Shown here in pieces: positions 41,923-49,502 of a DNA stretch of 64,000 nucleotides. The translations under genes and the position numbers were made by a program. This DNA is from ZC4RG30 sp039917615 (GTDB lineage Bacteria; Pseudomonadota; Gammaproteobacteria; Steroidobacterales; Steroidobacteraceae): NCBI GenBank assembly GCA_039917615.1, contig JBDSJD010000029.1, positions 1-64,000 on the forward strand, in the 5' to 3' direction. The stretch's first letter is position 1. Every line of letters starts with the position of its first letter. The notes beneath the pieces are model-generated. The model was not told the DNA's origin. It worked only from the letters and a program-made list of their open reading frames with translations, and did not search any database.

Positions 41923-42624
41923 TCACCCGCACTTCGAATCCCCACAATTCAAGCAAGTCATGCACCCATCCATCATGACCACAGCCGCGGTGCTGCACTT
42001 CGCGCACAACTGCGCGCCGTCCGGGAAATGCGACTTTGAGAACGCATCCGTCTGCTTCTGCCGCGCCTCAAACTCCGCGCGCTTCTCATTGACCAGCTTC
42101 TGTTGGTGCTCATCCAGCGCCGCGGGACGCAGCATGCCGATCATCTGCAGGTGTTTCTCGATGACATGCCCAAGCTCGGCAATGATCGACGGCATGAACC
42201 GCCCGCCCGACTGCCAGTAGCCGCCGCGGGGATCGAACACGGCCTTCAGCTCTTCTACCAGGAAGGTGACGTCGCCGCCCTTGCGGAACACAGCCGAGAT
42301 GATGCGGGTCAGCGCCACGATCCACTGGAAATGGTCGAGGTTCTTGGAGTTGATGAAGATCTCGAACGGTCGGCGCTGCGAGTGCTCGGTGCCTTCGTTC
42401 AGCACGATGTCGTTGATGGTCACGTACATGGCGTGATCGGACACCGGCGTCTTGATCTTGTAGGTGGAACCGATGAGCATCTCGGGACGCTGGATCTCCT
42501 CGTGCATGCGCACGACATTGGAGACGGCCTTGGCAACGACGGCAGGCTTGACCTCGGCGGCCTTCTCATCGGGCTTGCGGACGCGGTACTTGACGATCTT
42601 CTTGTCGATCTTCATAGAGCTCAT
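41923..42624 (-). CDS. nrdJ: Class II ribonucleotide reductase small polypeptide NrdJb
   Basis: A 233-residue protein corresponding to the separately encoded C-terminal part of split class II ribonucleotide reductases (NrdJb of Pseudomonas). Recognisable blocks: IGSTYKIKTPVSDHAMYVTIND, GTEHSQRRPFEIFINSKN, ALTRIISAVFRKGGD (key RIISAVFRKGG) and the C-terminal redox/zinc tail with CAKCSTAAVVMMDGC and CLNCGDSKCG. The tail cysteines re-reduce the active-site disulfide of NrdJa. It starts one base after the NrdJa stop, so the two are made together. Confidence 0.9.
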   Translation of the reverse strand: MSSMKIDKKIVKYRVRKPDEKAAEVKPAVVAKAVSNVVRMHEEIQRPEMLIGSTYKIKTPVSDHAMYVTINDIVLNEGTEHSQRRPFEIFINSKNLDHFQWIVALTRIISAVFRKGGDVTFLVEELKAVFDPRGGYWQSGGRFMPSIIAELGHVIEKHLQMIGMLRPAALDEHQQKLVNEKRAEFEARQKQTDAFSKSHFPDGAQLCAKCSTAAVVMMDGCMTCLNCGDSKCG

Positions 42625-42625
42625 C

Positions 42626-45600
42626 TCAATGCGTCTCTGAAATGTTCGTTTGATACTTGCCGTAGTAGCCTTCCTTCAGCGCGTCGTAGAGATTGGCGGC
42701 GCTGTGCATCTCGCCGTCGTATTCGATCTCTTCGTCGCCGGCCACTTCGACTTCACTGCCGTCTTCCAGCGTGAAGATGTACTTGGTGTTCTTCAGGTCT
42801 TCTTCCTTGACCAGCACGCCCTGGAAGGCTTCGGGGTTGAAACGGAAGGTGGTGCAACCCTTCAGGCCCTTCTCGTGCGCGTAGCGGTAGATGTCCTTGA
42901 AGTTGTCGTAGTTGTAGTCCGTGGGGACGTTGGCGGTCTTGGAGATCGATGAATCGATCCAGATCTGCGCGGCGGCCTGGATGTCCACATGCTGCGTGGG
43001 GGTTACTTCATCCGCGGTGGAGAAGTAGTCGGGCAGCTTGCCCTTGCCTTCTGTGGCATTGGGCATGGCTTCGCGGTTGATGAGCTCGCGGTAGGCCAGG
43101 AGCTCGAACGAGAACACGTCCACTTTCTCCTTGGTCTTGCGGCCTTCGCGGATCACATTGCGGAAATAGTGATGCGCGAATGACGGTTCGATGCCATTGG
43201 ACGCGTTGTTCGCGAGCGACAGGGAGATGGTACCGGTAGGCGCAATCGAGGTGTGGTGAGTGAAGCGCGCGCCAACCTGTGCCAGATCGTCGACAAGCTG
43301 CGGCGCCACGGCGGCGACGCGCTGCATATACCGACTGTAGCGCGCATGAAGCAGACGTCCCGGGACACGGGCTCCGACTTTCCAGCCATCTTTTTTCATC
43401 TCCGGCCGCTTGCGCAGCATTTCGGCGGTTACTTCGAATTCTTCGTTCATGATCGGCGCGGGGCCTTTCTCGCGGGCGAGCTCGAGGCCTGCTTCCCAGC
43501 CGGCCACGGCCATTTCGCGGGAGACGTCCTCGGTGAATTTCACGGACTCGGGGCTTCCATACTTCATGCCGAGCAGCGTGAAGGTGGAGCCGAGGCCGAG
43601 GTAGCCCATGCCGTGGCGACGCTTGCGCATGATTTCGTTGCGCTGGCCTTCGAGTGGGAGGCCGTTGACCTCGACCACGTTGTCGAGCATGCGGGTGAAG
43701 ACGCGGACGACTTCCTTGTATTCGTCCCAATCGAAGCGGGCGGCGTCGGTGAAGGGGTCGATGACGAAGCGGGTGAGATTTACGGAGCCCAGCAGACAGG
43801 AGCCATAGGGCGGTAATGGCTGCTCGCCACAATTACTGCTTACGCAGCTATTAAATATCAGGTTGTTCTTGTCCGCCTGGGTGGTGTCGTACACCGCTTC
43901 CGCGCCGACGTACTCGATACTCTTGATCGGGCTCGTAAATGTTTCAGCGCGGGCAGGCTGAACGCGCTGCGCACGCCACTCGGCGTACTTGCTGTTCTTC
44001 TCTTCAGTGAGGAAGCCGATTTCCTGCATGAAGCGGTCGCGCGACTCCGAACCAATCAGCAGTTCGTAATCGGCTTGGCAGTCGTACAGCTTCTTGCCAC
44101 CCTTTCCGTCCGGCATCATGCGCTGCCCTGCGGCTCGACGCGCCAGGACGCGCGAGAAGATGCCGAAATTGCCCAGCAGCTGCTGAACATCTTTCAATAG
44201 AGAGACCTTGCTCGAAGCCAGTCGAATCGTGCAGTACGCGTTCTTGTCGTCGCGCTGCACGGTGCCATCGCATTGGAAAAGCGCCCTGAGGTATCCCTTT
44301 ACGCAGTCTTCAGTGCCGCACCAGACCACTTCGGGCACCTGCGTCTTGGTCGCGGCATTGAAGCCGTAGTACTCAAGCATGCGCGCCAGGATCACCGAAC
44401 GGATCATGATGAGGTTGCGCTTCGGAACCGCCACGGCACTGACTGTGTGCTCGTGTTCGCGCTCCGTGACGTGGGCAATCAGGTCGTTGATGTAGGCGAC
44501 CACCTTGTGAGCGTAGTCGCGATCACCGCCCCACAGGTTGACCACTGCGGCCTGCTGGCCCTTGCCACGATTGGTGAAATGACCATCACCTGTGAGCAGA
44601 CCCAGCAGCGTGCCCATCTCTGCGCTGCCGCTCTCGCCGAACTGGCCCTTGCCGGACTGGATCAGCAGTTCATCGCCGACCCGCATGTCCTTTACTTCGA
44701 GCCTGCCGCGCGTGGTGTAGAGACCGTGCCACGCAGTGGCCTTGATCTCGTAACCGGCTTCGGTGGTCACCTTGTAGACATCCGCACGCGGTGCGCTCAT
44801 GAAAGCCGGCACCGCCGGCCGTGTCTGCACGCCAAGCCTGTTTTCGCCCATTGCGCGGTTGTCGACCGTTACCTCGAGCGGCAGGCGCTTCGCATACAAA
44901 TCGCCGATGCGCACCATCCCATACTGGGTCGCCAATCGCGTATCGGCCGTGACGCAGGGATTCGTCGCACGGATGTTCTCGCAGAACCAGTTGTTGTTCA
45001 TCTCATTGACCCGATCAATAAGAATGAACCCCGGCTCGGCGAAATCGTAAGTGGAAGTCATGATGACATCCCACATGCGGCGCGCGGGTACGGTCTTGTA
45101 GATCTTGCAGGCCACCAGGCCTTCGGGGTTGACGATGTAGCCTTCGTGTGTGGGCCATTCGCGCCAAGTGAACTTCGCCGGGTCGAGCAGATCTTTCTGC
45201 TCGCCGTCGAATTCCTTTTCGCGGATCGGGAAGGCGAGCTTCCAGTCTGCGTTTTCACGAACCGCGTGCATGAACTCGTCGGTGATCAGCAGCGACAGGT
45301 TGAACTGGCGCAGGCGACCGTTCTCGCGCTTGACGCGAATGAACTCCATGACATCGGGATGACCGACATCGAACGTGCCCATCTGCGCGCCGCGACGACC
45401 GCCGGCGGAGGACACGGTGAAGCACATCTTGTCGTAGATATCCATGAACGACAGCGGGCCTGATGTGTACGCGCCGGCGCCGGACACATACGCGCCGCGC
45501 GGCCGCAGCGTGGAGAATTCATAGCCGATGCCGCAGCCGGCCTTCAGCGTGAGGCCGGCCTCGTGCACCTTGTTCAGAATGTCATCCATTGAATCGCGGA

Positions 45601-45925
45601 TGAGTCCGGACACCGTGCAATTGATAGTAGAGGTGGCGGGCTTGTGCTCTAGCGCGCCGGCATTCGAGGTGATGCGGCCGGCGGGTATGGCGCCCTTGCG
45701 CAGCGCCCATAAAAAGCGTTCGCGCCATTGCTCGCGCGCAGCGGGCGCGCGCTCGACATCGGCCAGCGTGCGGGCCACGCGCTGGTAGGTGTCGTCCATG
45801 GATTTGTCGACCGGGGTGCCATCTTTCGAGGTGAGCCGGTATTTCTTGTCCCATATGTCCATGGACGCTTCCTGGAAGGGAATGACGTCCACGTATTTAG
45901 GTTCGATCTTCACGACGGTATTCAT
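42626..45925 (-). CDS. nrdJ: Adenosylcobalamin-dependent ribonucleotide reductase NrdJa with intein
   Basis: A 1099-residue precursor. Residues 1-323 and 699-1099 form a 724-residue NrdJa, the B12-dependent enzyme that reduces ribonucleotides to deoxyribonucleotides. Blocks: LEHKPATSTINC, GCGIGYEFSTLRPRG, SAGGRRGAQM, ATNP and CGEQPLPPYGSCLLGSVNL, which normally run together as ATNPCGEQPL, and the C-terminal APTGTISL. Residues 324-698 are an intein that must splice out to restore the active site. No B12 riboswitch is visible; NrdR boxes stand upstream. The gene is transcribed toward nrdJb as one operon. Confidence 0.93.
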   Translation of the reverse strand: MNTVVKIEPKYVDVIPFQEASMDIWDKKYRLTSKDGTPVDKSMDDTYQRVARTLADVERAPAAREQWRERFLWALRKGAIPAGRITSNAGALEHKPATSTINCTVSGLIRDSMDDILNKVHEAGLTLKAGCGIGYEFSTLRPRGAYVSGAGAYTSGPLSFMDIYDKMCFTVSSAGGRRGAQMGTFDVGHPDVMEFIRVKRENGRLRQFNLSLLITDEFMHAVRENADWKLAFPIREKEFDGEQKDLLDPAKFTWREWPTHEGYIVNPEGLVACKIYKTVPARRMWDVIMTSTYDFAEPGFILIDRVNEMNNNWFCENIRATNPCVTADTRLATQYGMVRIGDLYAKRLPLEVTVDNRAMGENRLGVQTRPAVPAFMSAPRADVYKVTTEAGYEIKATAWHGLYTTRGRLEVKDMRVGDELLIQSGKGQFGESGSAEMGTLLGLLTGDGHFTNRGKGQQAAVVNLWGGDRDYAHKVVAYINDLIAHVTEREHEHTVSAVAVPKRNLIMIRSVILARMLEYYGFNAATKTQVPEVVWCGTEDCVKGYLRALFQCDGTVQRDDKNAYCTIRLASSKVSLLKDVQQLLGNFGIFSRVLARRAAGQRMMPDGKGGKKLYDCQADYELLIGSESRDRFMQEIGFLTEEKNSKYAEWRAQRVQPARAETFTSPIKSIEYVGAEAVYDTTQADKNNLIFNSCVSSNCGEQPLPPYGSCLLGSVNLTRFVIDPFTDAARFDWDEYKEVVRVFTRMLDNVVEVNGLPLEGQRNEIMRKRRHGMGYLGLGSTFTLLGMKYGSPESVKFTEDVSREMAVAGWEAGLELAREKGPAPIMNEEFEVTAEMLRKRPEMKKDGWKVGARVPGRLLHARYSRYMQRVAAVAPQLVDDLAQVGARFTHHTSIAPTGTISLSLANNASNGIEPSFAHHYFRNVIREGRKTKEKVDVFSFELLAYRELINREAMPNATEGKGKLPDYFSTADEVTPTQHVDIQAAAQIWIDSSISKTANVPTDYNYDNFKDIYRYAHEKGLKGCTTFRFNPEAFQGVLVKEEDLKNTKYIFTLEDGSEVEVAGDEEIEYDGEMHSAANLYDALKEGYYGKYQTNISETH
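43832..44956 (-). mobile_element. LAGLIDADG homing-endonuclease intein in NrdJa
   Basis: The 375-residue intein starts at Cys324 (block A: CVTADTRLAT) and has a block B TxxH in TAWHGLYT. It carries two LAGLIDADG helices, GTLLGLLTGDGHF and KGYLRALFQCDGTV, and ends NLIFNSCVSSN (blocks F/G) followed by extein Cys. N- and C-terminal splice residues Cys and Asn are present, but the usual penultimate His is Ser (SSN|C). The +1 cysteine is the enzyme's own radical cysteine. The endonuclease looks intact, so the element is potentially mobile. Confidence 0.93.
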
Positions 45926-45975
45926 GGATCGACGGAATCCTCATTACAAGCGCATCTTTCTAGGTGAGACCCCGG

Positions 45976-46030
45976 ACACAAGATATTGTGGCCAGTGCGA
46001 AAGACTAGATAAGACAATATGCAGCGTCAA
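45976..46030 (-). promoter_or_regulatory. Candidate NrdR boxes and promoter of the nrdJ operon
   Basis: ACACAAGATATTGTGG (45976-45991) matches the NrdR box ACACwATATATwGTGT in 14 of 16 positions; a second partial box (AGACAATATGCAGCGT, 46012-46027) matches in 12. A minus-strand TTGACG (46030-46025) and TAGTCT (46007-46002) form a -35/-10 pair with 17-base spacing overlapping box 2. The 20-base gap between boxes is not a helical multiple, which weakens the pair. Confidence 0.55.
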
Positions 46031-46261
46031 GACACCTGACAAAGTCAGTAAGGTACTTTTAACCTTAATTAATTCATATGGTTACGGAATGTGCTCGGCC
46101 AGAATAAAATTGCAAGTGATGGCTGTCGTGGCAGCGGACCAAGTTGGTGAAATCAACCTATTGTGGTGGATCGCCCACAGGTAGTGCACAGGCTATCCAC
46201 AGGGAAAAGCCTTCCCCGGCCTTCCGGAAACCCCACCCGGGGGTTTTGGGTCTTGCGCACT
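46031..46261. other. AT-rich spacer between the nrdJ promoter and hsp20
   Basis: No gene is supportable here. The AT-rich part (46031-46120) contains two small hairpins (CTGACaaaGTCAG near 46036 and AAGGTactttta ACCTT near 46052). At 46229-46245 AACCCC/GGGGTT with a T run forms a weak terminator-like hairpin. A single DnaA-box-like CTATCCACA is at 46193-46201. Confidence 0.5.
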
Positions 46262-46292
46262 CTTGAAACCTTTCCAACCAGTCGCACATCTG
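46262..46292 (+). promoter_or_regulatory. Sigma-32-type promoter of hsp20
   Basis: CTTGAAA (46262-46268) is a full RpoH -35 and GCACATCTG (46284-46292) fits the CCCCATnT -10 after a 15-base spacer. The predicted leader is about 28 bases with AGGAGGAG before the ATG. Confidence 0.6.
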
Positions 46293-46326
46293 GTCCATCG
46301 AAACTTTTTGACCAGGAGGAGCTGAC

Positions 46327-46743
46327 ATGAACATTGCAATTCGTGAGCCGTGGAACTTGCTGAACCGCTTCAATCGCGACCTGGATGGTTACCTGGATAC
46401 GCCAGCCGCGAGCGTGGCATTTATTCCCGCTGTGGATGTACATGAGGAAAAGGATCGCTTCGTGGTGAAGGCGGATCTGCCGGGTGTGGCGCCGGACGAG
46501 ATTGAAGTTACCGCGGAGAAAGGCGTGCTGACGCTGCGCGGTGAGCGCAAGTCAGACAGGAAGGAAACGTCGGAAGGCTACGAGCGTGTGGAACGCGTGA
46601 CGGGCAGCTTCACCCGTCGCTTCGCCCTGCCGGAAAATGTGCAGGCGGATGCGATCAAGGCGAAGTTCACGCATGGCGTGCTGGAAATCTCGATTCCCAA
46701 GCAGCCGGTGGTGCCCGCCAAGCGCGTGGCAGTAGAGCACTGA
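46327..46743 (+). CDS. Small heat-shock protein, Hsp20 family
   Basis: A 138-residue alpha-crystallin-type chaperone. The N-terminal arm (MNIAIREPWNLLNRFNRDLDGYL) is followed by the crystallin core: PAVDVHEEKDRFVVKADLPGVAPDEIEVTAEKGVLTLRGERK (key ADLPGV, LTLRGER), SFTRRFALPENVQAD, FTHGVLEISIPKQP. It ends with a tail carrying VVPAKRVAVEH. It holds unfolded proteins for DnaK/ClpB. AGGAGGAG is a strong ribosome site. Controlled by the sigma-32-like promoter just upstream. Confidence 0.93.
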   Translation: MNIAIREPWNLLNRFNRDLDGYLDTPAASVAFIPAVDVHEEKDRFVVKADLPGVAPDEIEVTAEKGVLTLRGERKSDRKETSEGYERVERVTGSFTRRFALPENVQADAIKAKFTHGVLEISIPKQPVVPAKRVAVEH

Positions 46744-46807
46744 GTCCTGAAGACCGGGGTTTCGGTAAATCCGATACCCCCCCCGGATGAGACCCCGGTC
46801 GACTGGC

Positions 46808-46837
46808 AGGCCCCGTTATGCGGGGCCTTTCTTTTTC
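46808..46837 (+). terminator. Rho-independent terminator after hsp20
   Basis: An 8-bp stem (AGGCCCCG 46808-46815, CGGGGCCT 46821-46828) with a 5-base loop and TTCTTTTTC. The T tract touches the stop codon of the convergent S41 protease gene at 46836. Confidence 0.92.
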
Positions 46838-48365
46838 AGCTGCCTGATTGGATGAGGGACAGAGTCCACGCGCGGATGCTGGCGTCGTCCCATGAGCCGA
46901 TGTACGGGATGTCGGCGGCGTAGCTTTCCATCGCGCCGCGGCCCCTGCCACGCATCACCGTCTGTGGAAGGGACAGCGTGGCTAAACCGGAGGGCAGTTT
47001 TTCCTCGCGGATATCGATGTAGGGCGTATCACCGCCTGTGGCGGAGCCGATCAGGCGCACGCCGGGCACCATCAGCGCCTGGTCGGCGAACAGCAGGCAG
47101 GCCGAAAGGCAGGATCCGTTCGACAGGAAATACACCTGCGCGGGAAAGGGCGATTTCCTGCCGCGCGGGCGCTGCGCGGTCATTCCGCCGGAAACGCTGG
47201 CCCACTTGCCGCCCTCGCGCAACATGGGCGTTTTCCGCGCTATCGCGCGCTGGATCATGTCGGCTTCGGAGCTGGCATCCCTGCGTTGCGCAGCGCTCAG
47301 ATCGCTGCCAATCCGCTGCAGTTTCTCGCGCTTGTACTTAAGGTTGCCCGGCGAAACGCGCAGCTCATAGGCAACACGCCGCGCAGGTGTGGCCCTGCTG
47401 GCGTTCTTCAGTACCTTCGGCGTGAAGATCGCTTCCGACAGCTGCCTGGCCCAGAACGCGTAGCCGCCGCTGTTGTGGCGGGTGTCGATGATGATGGCGC
47501 GCGCATGGCGCATTTCGTCGCCGCGCGCCTTGATCGCCGCGATCAGCGCGCGCATCTGGGGGGTTGCCTCTTCGGTGGGCAGGAAGGTGGGAACGCCGAT
47601 CCAGAACACACCGGGCGAGGGTTCGCTGAGACCCCAGGCCGCGGCGCGGCCGAAAATCGTCTCGGTGAGATCTTCCGTGAAGGTGTCCTGGACGCCACTG
47701 ATGCCGCGCCATTGCAACGGCAACTCGGCGGACTGTTCACCCGTGCGCACCGAACAGCTCGCGGGCAGCTGCGCGAAGGGATTCTGCTGATCCAGGAACA
47801 GGTTGTGGAGGGCCCAACGATCCGGCGGCCCAGCGGCGACGGAGAACGGCAGCACCCGTGACTGGACCAGCGCGGACAACGGCTGGCCATCGCAGCTCTC
47901 GATGCGTGCGCCCAGCGCGGGGGCGGAAGGGTCCTGCGCGTCGCGCTGCACGACCACAGCGGCATCGCCGCGCTCCACGGCGATGAAGCCCGGCCAGCGG
48001 GTGGCGGACGGCAGGTCGAGCTGCACGGTGAAGTGCGGATCGTGGAAGCCGTTGGCGTAGGCGTTCAGGGTGTAGAGGTAGCCAGCCTCGTCGATGACCT
48101 TTGCGGCGCGATCCTGTGCGACGGCGTGGCCTTCTTCCAGCCAGCGCGCGTAGGCGGGATTTTCGGTGTCGAAGGTGATGGGCGTGTTGTCGCGCAGCAG
48201 GGCGTGCATGGCGTCGACGTCGCGCAGGGTTAGTGCCTTCCAGTCGGTGTCGGCAGACCCGTATGTACGCGCTTCAGCCGCGAAAGCGGGCGCCAGCATG
48301 CACACCAGGGCGGTGAGCCGGGCGAAACGGGAGGCGCGGCCGTGGCGGGACAGCGATCGGTTCAT
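46836..48365 (-). CDS. S41-family C-terminal processing peptidase-like protein
   Basis: A 509-residue exported protein (signal LTALVCMLAPAFAAEA). The S41 core has IIIDTRHNSGGYAFWAR, VYFLSNGSCLSACLLFAD (nucleophile Ser with a nearby Cys pair) and a C-terminal RLIGSATGGDTPYIDIRE (key GSATGGDTPYID). The N-terminal part shows a tri-helical scaffold-like region and PDZ-like strands but no clear PDZ. It probably cleaves periplasmic substrates; targets unknown. GTG/other starts are not needed; ATG at 48365 gives the signal directly. Confidence 0.83.
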   Translation of the reverse strand: MNRSLSRHGRASRFARLTALVCMLAPAFAAEARTYGSADTDWKALTLRDVDAMHALLRDNTPITFDTENPAYARWLEEGHAVAQDRAAKVIDEAGYLYTLNAYANGFHDPHFTVQLDLPSATRWPGFIAVERGDAAVVVQRDAQDPSAPALGARIESCDGQPLSALVQSRVLPFSVAAGPPDRWALHNLFLDQQNPFAQLPASCSVRTGEQSAELPLQWRGISGVQDTFTEDLTETIFGRAAAWGLSEPSPGVFWIGVPTFLPTEEATPQMRALIAAIKARGDEMRHARAIIIDTRHNSGGYAFWARQLSEAIFTPKVLKNASRATPARRVAYELRVSPGNLKYKREKLQRIGSDLSAAQRRDASSEADMIQRAIARKTPMLREGGKWASVSGGMTAQRPRGRKSPFPAQVYFLSNGSCLSACLLFADQALMVPGVRLIGSATGGDTPYIDIREEKLPSGLATLSLPQTVMRGRGRGAMESYAADIPYIGSWDDASIRAWTLSLIQSGS

Positions 48366-48464
48366 GGCTTGATCTCACATGACACAGCTCCGGGAATCCC
48401 GGCGATGTTTCGAGTTTCCGATCGAAACGGGGTCAGGGATTCTCTGAATCTGGCGACGTAACCG

Positions 48465-49496
48465 CTATCGCCGGCCGGATCTGTTCGCAGCCTGCAGGGC
48501 TGCCACTTCCTGCTTCACATTTGTATAGAGACAGGGCAAGTAGTCGCCACAGGTCTCGTGGAGCAGCTTCTCGAAGTAAGGCACCTGGTCGTAGTAGGTG
48601 GCGACCGATGCCAAGTGCGCGTTGTTAAGGCCGGCGTCGATCCAGGAGCCGAAGCCTGATGTCTGGCCTTCACGCTGTTCCAACGCGCGGATCGCGGCGC
48701 CGAGTTCCGCGAAACGCCTTGCCTTGGCTGCGCGCATGACTTCACGCGCATCGCTGCCCGCGTAGATGCGTTTGAGATCCGCGCGCGCAGACATGATCAG
48801 CATGGTGACCTCTACACGCATACGCCGACGCTGCTGCCAGCGCTGCAATAGCGTCGCATCAGGAAGCTGCGCGGCATAACGCGCGACGCCCGCCTCTTCC
48901 ACCGCAGTAGCGAAGGCTTCGTTGTAAGAGGAATCACCAGGAAAGTAAGCCACCTGGTGCGCCAGCTCGTGAAACACCAGCGCGGCCAGGTCCAGCTGAC
49001 CGTAGCCGATGACCGTGTTGAGCAGCGGATCGGCGATGTGCCCCAGCGTGGAATAGGCCGCCACGCCGCCGGTGATCACATCGCGGCCTTTTGCCTTCAA
49101 CTGCGCAGCAAAGTCCCGGGCTTGCCTTTCTTTGAAGTAGCCGCGATACGCGACGCAGCCTGCGATGGGAAAACACCACTGCAGCGGCTGCACCGAGAAC
49201 TCCGGCGTCGCGACCACATTCCAGATCACGAAGGGGCGACCGATGTCGGCGTAGCTGCGATAGGCGGCGTTGTCTGGCAGGCCGAGCTTGCGCGAGGCGA
49301 ATTCACGAATCTCGAGCGCGCGGATCAGCTGCGACTTCAGCGTGTCGGTGGTGGCGGGTCGCGCGATGACCTTGTTGATGGGCTGGCGCTTGGTCATCAC
49401 GGCCAGCTGGCCGCGCGCGGCCTGCATGAGATAGCAGCCGCCCAGCATTGAAGCAGCCAGAAGCAATGACAGGCGGAGCGTGAACTTGAGTACCAT
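48465..49496 (-). CDS. Exported aminopeptidase, PF10023 family
   Basis: A 343-residue lipoprotein-like protein (LLLAASMLGGCYLMQAARGQ, lipobox LGGC). A zinc aminopeptidase core includes ALVFHELAHQVAYFPGDSSYNEAFATAVEEAGV with HExxH and the downstream Glu ligand (key FHELAHQ, NEAFATAVEE). This is the PF10023 putative-aminopeptidase layout. ATG 49496 sits six bases from the divergent cca ATG, so each promoter must lie inside or across the other gene. A longer frame extends antisense into cca and is rejected. Confidence 0.87.
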   Translation of the reverse strand: MVLKFTLRLSLLLAASMLGGCYLMQAARGQLAVMTKRQPINKVIARPATTDTLKSQLIRALEIREFASRKLGLPDNAAYRSYADIGRPFVIWNVVATPEFSVQPLQWCFPIAGCVAYRGYFKERQARDFAAQLKAKGRDVITGGVAAYSTLGHIADPLLNTVIGYGQLDLAALVFHELAHQVAYFPGDSSYNEAFATAVEEAGVARYAAQLPDATLLQRWQQRRRMRVEVTMLIMSARADLKRIYAGSDAREVMRAAKARRFAELGAAIRALEQREGQTSGFGSWIDAGLNNAHLASVATYYDQVPYFEKLLHETCGDYLPCLYTNVKQEVAALQAANRSGRR

Positions 49497-49502
49497 CGCG
49501 GG

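Noticed and set aside
44273..45463. Long open frame of 396 codons opposite nrdJa
   Set aside because: Antisense shadow of a GC-rich gene; sequence is His/Gly/Val-rich with no motif and the opposite strand is a clear ribonucleotide reductase with an intein.
45926..46050. Possible B12 riboswitch before the B12-dependent reductase
   Set aside because: No convincing B12-box (GCC-ACTG with the conserved stem loops) is visible; the site pattern fits NrdR boxes better.
46193..46201. DnaA-box-like CTATCCACA
   Set aside because: Single 8/9 match, no cluster and no dnaA, gyrB or similar replication gene nearby, so not an origin.
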